Shown: piece by piece, positions 11,073 to 22,142 of the stretch | Numbering within the stretch: position 1 is the stretch's first letter | How the letters are laid out: each line of letters opens with the position of its first letter | DNA from: Argopecten irradians | Taxonomy: Eukaryota > Mollusca > Bivalvia > Pectinida > Pectinidae | Direction: 5' to 3' | Length of the DNA stretch: 64,000 nt | NCBI RefSeq assembly: GCF_041381155.1 | Contig: NC_091144.1 | Span: 33,412,980-33,476,979, forward strand | The notes under the pieces: model-generated | Told to the model about the DNA's origin: nothing | Seen by the model: the letters and a program-made list of their open reading frames with translations, nothing else | Database searches by the model: none | Made by a program: the position numbers and the translations under genes

Positions 11073-11361
11073 TGTAGCGGGATCAGACTGGGTTGATTAT
11101 CGGTGATCAGGTAGCTCAGTCGGAAGAGCTACATTTTCTTCTCTCCTGTTACAGAATTGGCACCCAACTAAATAACCAACGGCTGTGCTGTTTGAAAGGG
11201 TCTCGTATGTATTCAAAAAAGGAGGGAGGAGTGTAGCGGGACTGGACTGGGTCGATTATCGATGACCAGGTGGTTCAGTCGGTAGAGCACTCAGCTAGTG
11301 TTCGGAGAGTCCCGGGATCGAATACCGGTCTTGCCGCTACATTTTCTTCTCTCCTGTTACA
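11073..11361 (+). mobile_element. TRIM: miniature LTR retroelement with tRNA-like LTR
   Basis: A 289-bp element. The left LTR (11073-11153) and right LTR (11232-11361) both start TGTAGCGGGA and end CTCTCCTGTTACA. The left one lacks about 49 bases from its middle. Between them are a primer-binding-site-like TTGGCACCCAACT at 11157-11169, about 50 bases of spacer and a purine tract GGAGGGAGGAG at 11221-11231. There is no coding capacity. The right LTR holds a tRNA-like stretch at 11261-11335. No clean target duplication was found. The internal part is related to 19600-19702 and 22915-23018 (- strand). Confidence 0.72.
11261..11335 (+). promoter_or_regulatory. tRNA-like segment with A and B box inside TRIM LTR
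   Basis: TGGTTCAGTCGGTAGAGC resembles a tRNA D-arm / A box, and GGGATCGAATACC about 40 bases later resembles a T-arm / B box. A possible anticodon stem (CTCAG with CGGAG, one mismatch) lies between. The acceptor stem pairs poorly, so it is not a functional tRNA. It could act as an internal Pol III promoter (inference). Confidence 0.55.
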
Positions 11362-13192
11362 TATGGTACCATACTGTGCATGTAGATATTCAAGGTAAAT
11401 CAACAATGTTCGCTGATCTTGCAGAATTGCCTTACAGTGTTATAATGAATGTAGTAAATGTATGTCTCATTGGTGTGATTGATTTAAAGGCAGTTCATGT
11501 GGTGACCGAAAAAAAGGTAAAATCAATACTTTCAGAGTGATCAGGGAACATTGATAGTCAAGGCGGGGAAAACATAAGACGACCTGTGTTATACAAATTA
11601 ATGTTTAATTGATTTTCATTAAATTGTCTCGAAGGTGATGATTAGTGTGTTATGAACGATAAGCTTAATATGTTTTTGACAAAAAATATATACAGCTAAT
11701 GTCATATTGTGTTTTAAATTTTAAATAATCTTTTATTCATTCATTTCATTTCAAGCATGTATATGTCATAGAATATAAACAAATATCAGGCATATGCTTA
11801 AATCATATTACAGTTAAATTCACAATAACGAATTTGAAGATGGTGATAGTAATTATTTTCGGATTGAAAATGATTACAATATTAAGCTTCCACAGTTGAA
11901 AATTACTTCTTTTTGTTCAACCAATTCTTCTCCTAGACAGTTTCCAGTTGAAATGATACATGCATGCTGACATTCTGTAAAACATAAGGAAACAATAAAT
12001 GTATTAACAGAGTAATTACTGAAAAGGCTAATATCATATAATTAAACATTTTAAACATAATTAGCAATACCAGCATAAAGGAAATATTATTGAAGTTTAA
12101 TTCCCGTTGTTCTTCAGTCCTCCTGTTCTTACATGTAAGAGTTTTGCCCTTCATAAATTCATTGTATTATAGCAGTTGTTATATAATGTGCACAAAGAAG
12201 TATAAATATGCACACGTATCATATGCATGGGTACAGTGGTAAATTAATTAGTTATACAGAAAATGATGGTGCTGATCATGAAAAGCGTAAAGTCTATTTT
12301 GTTGAGTAAAAAGTTAAAAAAATTAACATTGTTCACACCCTAAGATGTAATCGCACTAAAAACAGTGATCACGTGGGCTTTTGTGCGATTGCATTTGTAA
12401 GACTGTGCCAGGTGGTAGAGATTAGTTCCGCTCGAGTGATCACACAATGCAAGTGAGAGTCGGGAATATGTTTATGTAAGTTTTAATTGCTAATCTCTGA
12501 TGCTTGTTGGTAAAATATATCTCAGGATAATTGCTAAACAATTAACATTTTTCTCTACATTTTTACAGATTGAAACAGCTTTTTAAGTGCCGTTTTACGG
12601 AAGAATTATGAAAAAGAAATCGACATTTTTGCCGATCTAGTAGTTCAAAAAATATCACTTCCAGTTATGTGAACATTCCATATATGATTTATGTCATTCG
12701 GCAAACAATTTACTTCGTATTACCTAGTTTAATGAATATGCTGTATGTATATGATCAGGACGTCAAGCTCCTGTGGTGAAAATAACTATGTTTTAAAGTA
12801 TGGTTTAGTGGTAATCTCTGAACGTGCTTTAGTATATAGTGTACTATTTTTCTATATTTTCTATTGTTTTTTCTATATTCTGTAGTATTTGTCTATACAT
12901 CATTATTTAGTGCTTTTCTATAGCGCATTTATCTGTTGACAGCTGGTAATTAGATGAGGGGACAGGCTGGACCCTTAACCTGTGAAGTAATTAATTATCT
13001 ACGGCCGTGGCACTTATCGTCTGCGGGGCTCCCTCAATTTTATTGCCCCCCCCCCCCCTATTTGAGAGGTATTAATCGCCTCCCATCCCCATTATCTATA
13101 ACAAATGGCCACATCGGTCTGGAAAATCTGCCAGTGTCCACATCTATATTACACACGGTCAACATTTACTTGTGGCTAATCGTTTTTCTAAG
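11362..13192. other. Anonymous DNA with a C homopolymer
   Basis: No recognisable gene. There is a run of about 13 C near 13047 and GC-richer sequence from about 12950. ORFs of 60-83 codons carry no motif. Confidence 0.45.
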
Positions 13193-13706
13193 TGTTATGT
13201 TTTAGTGTTATTGTCAATTTTGGTAACCAGCGCCCACCGCTCCTGCAAAGGAGCGGGGTGCTCCTGCAGCGCTCCTGCGCTCCTGCAGGGCTCCTGCGCT
13301 CCTGCAGGGCTCCTGCAGCGCTCCTGCATGTTTGGTATAAAAGGGGCACGAAACTGAAGCTCGGGGAGTTCAGGTGTTAGCTGGTTTGAATAACGGAGTT
13401 CAGGTGTTAGCTGGGTTAAATAACGGAGTTCAAGTGTTAGCTAGTTTGGATTATTGTTGAAGTGCACGTTTCTATGCTAGAGAGAGCGGAGTGGTTATCC
13501 TGTGAACTGTAACTGTAAATGCTATTGTTGCTGAATACACGTGGAACTTTATTACGGCGTTGAATTGTGTTTTACTCGACGACCCACTCTATCTTAATCA
13601 AAACTCGGGTATTGTGGCGGGTGCCTGACGTTACCCTAGAAGGCATCTACCGAGGGCTGCGGGCTTGGAATACGTAATTATATAACTCCCGCAGTTTTTC
13701 GCTACA
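13193..13706 (+). repeat. Partial LTR of another Ty3/gypsy-like element
   Basis: It ends TTTTTCGCTACA directly before a primer-binding site. Inside are a GCTCCTGCAG-type short tandem repeat (about 13239-13327), TATAAAA at 13336-13342, and three tandem copies of a 31-bp unit starting GGAGTTCAGGTGTTAGCT (about 13364-13455). The left edge is not fixed; no TGTAGC start was found, so 13193 is a guess. No gag or pol of this family follows. Confidence 0.55.
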
Positions 13707-13790
13707 ATTGGTGGCAGCGGTGGGATCAGCTCGCAGTTTTTCGCTACAATTGGTGGCAGCGGTGGGATCAGCTCGCAGTTTTTCGCTACA
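13690..13790 (+). repeat. Tandem LTR end plus primer-binding site
   Basis: A 17-bp LTR tail (CGCAGTTTTTCGCTACA) appears three times, separated by two copies of a 25-bp block containing TGGTGGCAGCGGTGGGAT. Coordinates: LTR tail to 13706, primer site 13707-13731, tail 13732-13748, primer site 13749-13773, tail 13774-13790. The unit is 42 bp and the copies are perfect. Confidence 0.9.
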
Positions 13791-14411
13791 ATAGATATAA
13801 TCTGATATTTATACATGTGCTTATGAAATTATCGATAATTATGGATGTGGTAAATATTCATACCTTATTAACTGCCGTTAGTTTTAAGATTACGCCACCT
13901 TGGACATTTACAAAATGTTCACCGTCTGTCACGTGCTATTTTTATGACACCAAGTTTGTCCAAAATTTTGTTAGAGTTGTCTTTCTTCCATTTTAGTAAG
14001 GCCATGTGCCATAACACAGCCGTGATGCATCTCCATTTCGCCATGAAATGTATTTGCTCCGAGACAAATTTGATTCAAATTACAAAATTCATTATGGTAT
14101 CAATTTTGATGTTCGAGGTGAAATATTGATTTCATTTTATTCCGTTGCGGGATAACTGTCACTAATAGGGAGTAAACGTCTGGGGGGAACCAGCTTCGGA
14201 GCGAAGCGTTTTTTGGACGAAACGTCTTCATTCATTGTAAACACCATTTTGGGGACGAAAAGTCTTGATACTTTGTAAACAATTCAGGTGAAAATTTTCA
14301 AACAGAAGATCTTTTGGATAGTGTATATAGTAAGGACATGAAAGCCGTAATATACTGTTCCTATTTCAACGTTACAGATACGCTTATTTCAGTAACTTTC
14401 ACATTCAAAAT
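13791..14411. other. End of the 7.4-kb insertion; no gene seen
   Basis: AT-rich sequence. Two similar blocks GGACGAAACGTCTT and GGGACGAAAAGTCTTG (near 14214 and 14254) suggest an old local repeat. No coding signal until RT resumes at 14412. Confidence 0.45.
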
Positions 14412-15053
14412 TTGCTATTTAAAATTCCCGGTAAAATCAAAGTTGTTGGATACACTGCCGCTAGGAGCGTTAGTATCTGCGAGCAATCTGGAGTTAGCTG
14501 TGACCCTGACAAGGTCAATGTCGTACAAGAGTGGCCTTCACCTTCATCTGTGTCAGAGTTACGGAGTTTCTTAGGCCTTGCAAGCTATTATAGAAAGTTC
14601 ATACCAGATTTCGCTCACATTTCAGCCCCATTAACAAAACTTACCCGTAAAGGTAAAAATTTCAAATGGGATGATAATTGTGAGCAGGCATTCAAAAAAT
14701 TGAAAGAATTGCTGGTGTCTGCTCCAATTCTCTCTTACCCCAATGGAGAAGGTCAGTTCATATTAGACTGTGATGCTAGTAGCTCAGGTATGGGTGCAGT
14801 TTTATCTCAGATACAACAGGGCGAAGAAAGGGTTATCTGTTATGCCAGTAAAATTCTCAGTAGGGCACAGCAAAATTATTGCACGACCCATAGAGAGTTG
14901 TTATCAGTGGTGACATTCTTAAAATATTTCAAACACTATCTTGGGGGTACTCATTTCACAATTCGTACAGATCATGCAGCACTACTGTGGCTAAAGAACT
15001 TTAAAAATCCAGAGGGTATTCTAGCTCGATGGATTAGTGTCATAGACATGTAA
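14412..15053 (+). pseudogene. Gypsy RT thumb/connection and RNase H (resumes after insertion)
   Basis: It picks up the pol coding sequence at the RT thumb (GVSCDPDKV, then SELRSFLGLASYYRKFIPDF), then RNase H with the first acidic motif LDCDASSSGMGAVL, the Glu in THRELLSVV and the Asp in IRTDHAALLWL. It stops at 15053, a few codons before the RNase H end, by a nonsense or frameshift change. This is the direct continuation of 5549-6975. RNase H would degrade the RNA of the RNA-DNA hybrid during cDNA synthesis. Confidence 0.9.
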
Positions 15054-16495
15054 ATACATCATAGAATCGGTAGCCAACATTCCAATGCTGATAGCTTGTC
15101 CGGGAGACCCTCAAAGTCCTGTTAAAGGGATACGTGTCCTAACTGTAAAGAGAAACCAGAACAAAAACCAGCATCAGATAATTCTCCATCAGATTGTAGT
15201 ACTAACTCTGTTAATCTGAGTACATGGGTTGATTCTTGGGGAATCGATGGTCTAAAATCAAAGCAGGAACAGGATCCACATATTGTACATTTTAGGAAGC
15301 TTAAAGAAACATTACATCAAAAACCTAAACGTAATGCAATGATAGGACTACCCTATGAAGTCAAAGTCTACTGTCAGATGTGGGACAGAATCATTTCCTT
15401 AGATGATGGGTTACTCTATGTCAAAGATGTTTCTCCTGGGAACCCTAATACCATATACCGAGTTCTTGCCCCTTATAGCATTAGAGATCAAATACTTCAC
15501 CAATTACACGATAGTCGTACAGCAGGTCATTTAGGAAGAGATAAGACAATTTCTCAGATTAAACGTAGATTTTATTGGCCAGGCCTAGCTGAAGATGTCA
15601 AACGTTGGTGTAGGAAATGTGATATATGTGCTCGTAGAAAGGCAGGTCCGGGTACTGGGAAGGCCCCTTTACAGCCTTCACAGGAACAGGTTTCCCGTCC
15701 CTTGGATAGAATCTCTATTGATATTCTGAGTGGTATTCCTGAAACAGAGAATGGAAATAGATGTATTATGGTAGTATGCGATTATTTTTCGAAATGGTCT
15801 TCCGAATCACACTGCCATTACAGTAGCAGATAGACTTTGTTCAGAATTCATCAGTCGTTATTGGGTACCGTATCAGATTCTTACGGATAGGGGTCCCTAG
15901 TTTGAAGGTGAACTATTTGCAGCCTTATGTGAAAAATTACACAGCTCAAAGTACAGGCTGTAGCCCAAATCTTGTCATGCTAGGAAGGGAGATAACTTGT
16001 CCTTTGGATGTTATTGTAGGTGTTCCTTCACATAATCATTATGAAAACTGTCCCAACTTGTATGTAAACTGGTTACAGAAAAGCATGGGAAGTACATTTG
16101 AGTTTGTAGCTCAGCACACTCAAGTATCGGCTCAGAGGCAGAAAAATTATTACGATCAAGGTTTGCGTTCCAGGAAATTTTGTATAGGAGACTTTGTGTG
16201 GAGATGGTACCCTCCTGCATTGTCTAGTAAGTTAGGAAAAGGTTGGACGGGACCATACAAGGTTGTAGGGATATTATCTAGTCACACCTATGTCATACAG
16301 GGTAAACCAAAGCTTAAACCTATATCTGTCCATGTAGATCATCTGAAACCCTTTGAGGGAGATACAGTTCCTGATGAATGGGAGGAACAGGAAGTAGGAG
16401 ATACCCCTAGATCTACAAACCTAACACCAGCTGACTCTGACTCTCTTGAGTGGGAGACATCCCCAGCATTTTCAGACTTAGATAATCTTACTTAA
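15054..16495 (+). pseudogene. Gypsy integrase, broken (downstream copy)
   Basis: Base-by-base similarity to 1-1500 begins at 15192. The HHCC module is intact. The core is destroyed by a 14-bp deletion after 15796 (frameshift), a TAG at 15898-15900 in the frame where the other copy reads GAG, and a deletion of about 160 bp near 15938 that removes the catalytic Glu region. The C-terminal GPY/F module (GWTGPYKVV) survives. The tail of the ORF after 16480 diverges: the last ~60 codons and the 3' untranslated part seen at 1455-1870 are missing. Confidence 0.9.
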
Positions 16496-16619
16496 TAGAC
16501 TTATCTTACTTAGATAAATTTTAACATTTTTTATACGTTTTAAGAATTCAAATTAATACCTGAAGGATCAAAAGCTGTAATGCTGCATATCCATGGTTTG
16601 CTAATATTTTTTGTCAGGA

Positions 16620-17009
16620 ATGACTAGCAACATACAGGTAGATCTGCTGGATGTCACTGTCTATTCGACAGATGTCAATGGCCTCGACATCGACATTAGG
16701 CCTCGATGGACGGGCGATCCAATGCCATGTCCGGTGGAACAATGTGCTCGTGCACAGGTATTTACATCATATGGGGCCTTGCTAAGGCACTGGGCCATGG
16801 TCCACACCAGGACGGTGGTAAAGTACAGATGCCCGGAGTGTGGGTTATGGAAGACGCAGCATAATCAGATGAGCCGGCACCTTCGTCTCGCTCACAAGTT
16901 TTCATCTACCAAATCGGGTACGATTATGGATGACATACTTGACACAGCTCCGCGAATCCTAAATAATCGACGTACGTATAGATCCAAATGGTATTTCTGT
17001 ACCGACTAA
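16620..17009 (+). pseudogene. C2H2 zinc-finger ORF, downstream copy (frameshifted C-terminus)
   Basis: Same ORF as 2003-2446, with both fingers intact (all eight Cys/His retained) and the same TTTTTTGTCAG before the ATG. A 4-bp insertion near 16971 shifts the frame after about 120 residues; the remnant of the old reading continues to about 17066. Most of the visible differences between the two copies change amino acids (N/D, S/P, W/G, K/E, E/D). Confidence 0.7.
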
Positions 17010-17334
17010 GCTAAAGTTTTCGGAGGAGGAAGCAGAGACATTATTGTCATTTGATTTGTTGTTGTAGGCCGCGAGGTAGTTTCGTCAATATTTCTATTCG
17101 TCATAATTGTCGCCGCATTTACACATTTAATATCATAGACTTGCTATAGTCACGTACCGAGTCTTCTTTATAGTCGCTAAATATTTTGTTTCATAAGCTA
17201 TGCGCTGTTATAAATAGTATAAATAATATCATTTATTGAATATAGATAGTGTATTTAGATAACTATTTCGGATGATTCATTGCAAGTTATATAATATATT
17301 TTTTCTGGTTTTTCTGGTTCGAAAGGGGAAAGAG

Positions 17335-17845
17335 TGTGGCAGAATTGATAGTAAGACTACGTGTGTGCGTGTGTGTGTTTGAGTCCTGGCGCCAGGGATA
17401 CGGTTCGTGTGTGATAAGATATATATATTTAAAATAGCGCGGGTAATTCTACCCGTAACTCAAATGATTGGCTAGCCTTGCGCATGCAGGGTATAAAAGG
17501 AGCACCCATACCTATGCGCATGGCACATCACAGCGACAGGCTCACCAGTGCGACTTATATATAGTACTAGTATATCAATTACAGGGTCTGTGGGATGGAC
17601 GTCGTGCGGCATACAGTATTTTGAAGGTGCGTTGTGACTTGTAAGTCTGCGAGTGAGAGTTGTCAGTATGTCTACATATGTTGTTTTGTCTACTGTGTGG
17701 TCGTCCTAACTTTAATAACTTTAATAAATGACATGAACATGCTATCTGTGTTGTTATGTGATTAATACAGAGAGGCGGAACCCCTAGGGAGATAACCTGG
17801 GTTGAACGCACATGTATCTAGATACGGAATATCATTCCTACTACA
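17335..17845 (+). repeat. Right LTR of the gypsy array
   Basis: A 511-bp partner of 2720-3224, with the same TGTGGCAG start after a purine tract and CTACTACA end. Similarity to the central LTR ends exactly at 17845. What follows is the interior of another LTR family, so this is the insertion boundary. The matching left boundary and target duplication are outside the window. Confidence 0.88.
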
Positions 17846-18150
17846 CCTGTATACCAATGAGTCTCAGGAATTTTATCCAACGTTCTGCCGAACTCTCGCC
17901 TTTACACTAACACTTATACACTCAACACCAGAGTATAGACTAATCACAACGAAGAATACCTAACAAGACAACATTGCACGAGAAATTACAGAAAGAACAC
18001 GTGTATAACAGGTGACAGTCAAGGACAGATGACACGGAACATCGCACAGGGACTTGACACACTGACAAATAAATACACTTACAGCTATCATACGCCATCT
18101 GAGCCACTTTCAGTCACAATCAATTACAAGTAAACATGTTCCCCGCTACA
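17846..18150 (-). repeat. LTR-B copy A, truncated by the gypsy insertion
   Basis: It matches 19929-20245 and 23230-23547 and ends (as LTR start, - strand) TGTAGCGGGGAACATG. The gypsy array interrupts it at 17845/17846, so the rest should lie left of the window. Confidence 0.75.
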
Positions 18151-18874
18151 CGAACAAGAATATCCGGTCTTCTTCTTTGAGTTTCATGACTCCCTTCAAT
18201 AATGAAGATTACGTCAATAAACACCTCAATTAAACATTCGATCTGGATATGTCGCATTAAATATAAGCTTTTATAAAATAAGGATCTGGAAAAAGAAAAG
18301 AAAAACACATTAAAAGATTGGGTTGCAAAATCTGCCCACGCTCCAATTTTTTTCAAATTTTGCAGTGTTGTGCATTTGGCAAGGGGACCCCTTGTGTCCT
18401 CCTTTTGAACATATTTTTTTTTAAATTTTCTTTATTTCATGTTAATAAAAGATACTTCATTCTTTATTTAAACCTATTGATAATGATATTTATTACTTAT
18501 TTTTACTAAAATTAATTTTCAAATATAAAAAAAATCAAATTTTTGGCAGGATAAAAATTGAGGATGTTGGCTTTGGTCGAAATATTTGATATGTTATCGA
18601 TTTTGCCCACATTTTTAAACCATTTTAAAAATATGCTATATATACATATACATAGGTATAATCTTATACCAGATACTTTTTCAAAAAAATGAAATCCTTG
18701 AATATAGCATTTCATAGACTGAAATGTAGCCAGAAGAATTTTTAAAAGATCAAAATTTGCCCTAGATGAATGTAAATTCATTTGATCATAGACACCATGA
18801 TAAAACAACACTTAGTGATAGAATTTTGTTAACTAATATATATACTGTAAAATTAGTGCATTCATACTCTCGCA
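18151..18874. repeat. Duplicated flank of LTR-B (copy A)
   Basis: Closely similar to 23548-24223 and, for the first ~165 bases, to 20246-20412. The shared flank implies that a larger block was duplicated, not that the LTR inserted three times. No gene; the antisense ORF repeated in both blocks (18120-18356, 23575-23775) is not a known protein. Confidence 0.6.
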
Positions 18875-19200
18875 CAATCTGATTAAAATACTGATCCTTA
18901 TTATCACTACGTTTGATATGAGGATCTGACAACATCCCATAAGGGGTCACGTAAGGATGACCTTTGGAAATCGCCAATCAAAATGGCACTGCCAGAATCT
19001 TGACTGGGGACGAACTAGAATGAAAAAGCTGTCCGAATTATTTTCGTGTACGTAGTCATCTCGTCCAAAGTGCAAAACAATGTTCAATATGTATGCTTAC
19101 TGGGACGAAATAGCGTTAACAATTGATGACCCCATATGCGATATTATCAGATCCTATATTGAACGGAGTGGTTATAAGGATCTGTATTTCAATCAGATTG
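18875..19200. mobile_element. hAT-like MITE, family M1, copy with target duplication
   Basis: Starts CAATCTGATTAAAATACTGATCC and ends in the imperfect complement GGATCTGTATTTCAATCAGATTG. It is flanked by ACTCTCGCA at 18866-18874 and 19201-19209. There are subterminal inverted repeats (GAGGATCTGACAACATCCC and its complement) and no ORF. Related copies: 24224, 31438, 42159. Confidence 0.78.
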
Positions 19201-19209
19201 ACTCTCGCA

Positions 19210-19702
19210 CTTCCCCTAACAGTACAAAAAAAGAGTAACAACTAGACATATATACTTTTGCGTGAAACAAATAGTTCCCTTATTAATTCCAGAAATCAAA
19301 CAATTATTGGAAAGAAATATATTTTTGTCAGCAACTCAGTCTCAAAAGAAACAAATAAAAATTATCTATCTTTCTTAGATAAAGCTATTTCAAATTGAAT
19401 CAAAAAGTATTAAAGAGGCAAACAGAGTTACATTCGATTTTGAAATAAAATATATTTAATCTCAAAATAATACCATCACCACAAAGGCAATCTTAATACT
19501 GACCAATCAGGGAGCATTTATTTCGTTACAATGACAACAATGCATTTGGAAATGTTACTATCTCACTCATCATACCCCATAACCTATAGGCCACCGATGA
19601 TCGACCCAGTCCAATCCTCCTTTCTCGAAGCCTTCGCCCTCGAAGACATACGAGACCCTTCCAAACACCACCACCGTGGGTTATTCAGTTGGGCGTCAAT
19701 TC
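19210..19702 (-). repeat. LTR-B element internal remnant (copy B)
   Basis: On the - strand it reads from the LTR-B end into a primer-site-like TTGACGCCCAACTG, a short spacer and a purine-rich AGAAAGGAGGA, then ACTGGGTCGATCATCGGTGG, which resembles the start of the TRIM LTR at 11232. No coding sequence. Confidence 0.5.
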
Positions 19703-20245
19703 TGTAGTCACAGTTAAGTAAATACCTTCGTTACCAAAACCAAAACTTTCGCTACTGTCGCTTTCATAAGTTTAAATGACATATTATCATCATTAGAATT
19801 AATTGGCCCTATCACTGCTAACTCTTTCCCGTGACAATTTACAAGAACGTTGGACCAACTGATAGTGCTAACTGTGGATACAACACCTACCTAACAAACC
19901 TAACAATAAACATTCCCCATAGTATTTACCTGTATACTAATATAAGTCTCAGGAATTTTTTCCAATGTTCTGCCCCACTCTCGCCTTTACACTAACACTT
20001 ATACACTCAACACCAGAGTATAGACTAATCACAACGAAGAATACCCAACAAGACAACATCGCACGAGAAATTACAGACAGAACACGTGTATTACAGGTGA
20101 CAGTCAAGGACAGATGACACGGAACATTACACAGGGACTTGACACACTGACAAATGAACACAGTCGAGCACACTTACAGCTATCATACGCCATCTGAGCC
20201 ACTTTCAGTCCCAATCAAATACAAGTAAATATGTCCCCCGCTACA
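19703..20245 (-). repeat. LTR-B copy B
   Basis: A 543-bp sequence on the - strand running from TGTAGCGGGGGACATA to GACTACA, i.e. TG...CA ends. It is similar along its length to 23019-23547. A 74-codon ORF on the - strand is shared by the copies but looks incidental. Confidence 0.7.
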
Positions 20246-20933
20246 CGAACAAGAATGTCCGGAAATGTGTCGATACTCGTTATGGTCTTCTTCTTTGGGT
20301 TTCACGACTACTTCAATAATAAAAATTGCGTCAATAAACACCTCAGTTAATAACTCGATCTGGATATCCGCCCACCCTCCATTTTTTCAAATTTTGCAGT
20401 GTTAAAGGTCTAGGTACATAACTACTTTGAGTTTTTTCATCTTGTTTATATTCACAAAAAGGCATAAAGGGCATAAATTGACACCAATTTTGTTTATTAT
20501 TGCTAGTCAACGTATATAGCAACAAAACAAGCTTCAGTCTCTGAACATATACAAGCTTTCACAAATATAATTTATTTCACCAAAATAAATACATTTGTGT
20601 AAGTTGTTTTGATAATTAATTATTTTTCTCACAATATCCGTATCCATTTACACAGCGTTGTTGGCTCTTGTAAAAAGATAGGAGTTATAGTCCTTGGTCA
20701 TTTCTTTGTTTACCAGTAAGTAGCTAAATATAGCCCACACACGTACCATGAGGCATGCTTTTCAGGTCCCTTTCTGGAGCATCACGTGTTATCAGTGTGC
20801 GGGGTCAACCTGACCTTTGACCATCACGCGTGATCAGCGCGTGGGGTCATTATGTCTGTTTGGTGCTATAACCCTGACTGACCAATCGTACTAGGCCACG
20901 GTATATTTGGACCAATCTACGATGCGCGTCACC
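20246..20933. other. Duplicated flank, then anonymous DNA
   Basis: The first ~165 bases match the flank of the other LTR-B copies. 20480-20580 is repeated at 22140-22225. No gene seen. Confidence 0.45.
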
Positions 20934-20941
20934 CAGTAGGG

Positions 20942-21258
20942 CCAAAATCTATAAAAGTGGTAGTTTCTGCTCCTGCTTAGCGCTCAGCATACAGGGAGTG
21001 GGACGACTGGTTCGCCCGTTGTCAGTATAATGTGACCGGGTGGGGTGTGTTGCTTGGTGTCTTCGGCGGCATGCTTCAGTGATATAGCACTATAAGAAGG
21101 GCAACAGTTCCACTATACAAGAAGACACAACATGAATATACCGCAGTCTCCTAAAACACGCACCTCGCACAACATACACGCAACACATCGCATACATGGG
21201 AGGCCGTCCTTACATGACCATAGCTGTTAATAGGACGTTAATTAATCAAACAAACAAA
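20942..21258 (+). mobile_element. SINE R1, 5'-truncated, with target duplication
   Basis: A 317-bp element ending in a CAAA-repeat tail, flanked by CAGTAGGG at 20934-20941 and 21259-21266. It lacks the head and starts inside the body (CTATAAAAGTGGTAGTTT), as expected for incomplete target-primed reverse transcription. Confidence 0.85.
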
Positions 21259-21266
21259 CAGTAGGG

Positions 21267-21584
21267 ATTCTGGCCTCGCGTCACTACTGTCCATAATCAG
21301 ATATTCGACTAGAGCATCTCCACGTTCTTCTGTGTGTTAACTTTAAGTATAAACCCTGGTTTTTCGGACTCATGGTGTTTTTTATAAACCCTCCCCTTAT
21401 CTTTTTTACTTGAGCCATATTGTATACATTATTTGTATGCCATGTACTTGCCATGTTTTGTACCCCATCTTTGTTGATACAATAATTCATTTTGTCAAAC
21501 AAATGTAATGTTTGTCATTATCTAATATTGAAGCATGTTTTTCAATTAAACTCGTATGAGTTTAATGTCATTAATAAATGACCT
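21267..21584. other. Anonymous DNA between SINE copies
   Basis: No gene or repeat recognised; a 72-codon antisense ORF has no motif. Confidence 0.4.
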
Positions 21585-21597
21585 TTTAACAACATAC

Positions 21598-22129
21598 TGG
21601 CCCTGCAGGTAGGGCGTTAGAATTGTGCCTGCTGCCCCTATTGCATGATCGTAAAAGGCGACTAAATTTAGGATCTTATCTTTTCTCTTCTTCCTAATTG
21701 ACTTTATCTTTCCTAATGCCTACCTTGGCACCGCCTCACTTTTGGCCTTGAGTTGAGCGTTCGCCCCTGTGAGGAAGGCTCTGGGTTCTGTCCCCTGGCC
21801 GAGACATACCAAAGTCTTTAAAAGTGGTAGTTTCTGCTCCTGCTTAGCGTTCAGCACACAGGGAGTGGGACGACTGGTTCGCCCGTTGTCAGTATAATGT
21901 GACCGGGTGGGGTGTGTTGCTTGGTGTCTTCGGCGGCATGCTTCAGTGATATAGCACTATAAAAAGGGCAACAGTTCCACTATACAAGAAGACACAGCAC
22001 GAACATACCGCAGTCTCCCAGTACACTCACCTCGCACAACATACACGCAACACACCGCATACATGGGAGGCCGTTCTTACATGACCATAGCTGTTAATAG
22101 GACGTTAATAAATCAAACAAACAAACAAA
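21598..22129 (+). mobile_element. SINE R1, full length, 13-bp target duplication
   Basis: The best copy of the family: 532 bp between TTTAACAACATAC at 21585-21597 and 22130-22142. On the + strand: head (CCTGCAGGTAGGGCGTTAG...), an A-box-like TGGCCTTGAGTTGAGCG near 21743, a B-box-like GGTTCTGTCCC near 21784, a conserved body (GTGACCGGGTGGGGTGTG...), then the tail CTGTTAATAGGACGTTAAT plus CAAA repeats. Confidence 0.92.
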
Positions 22130-22142
22130 TTTAACAACATAC

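Noticed and set aside
11261..11335. Functional tRNA gene
   Set aside because: The acceptor stem does not pair and the T-arm is degraded; it sits within an LTR.
13172..13380. Cys/Ala-rich small proteins (SCSAPALLQGSCAPAG)
   Set aside because: Products of the GCTCCTGCAG short tandem repeat in an LTR.
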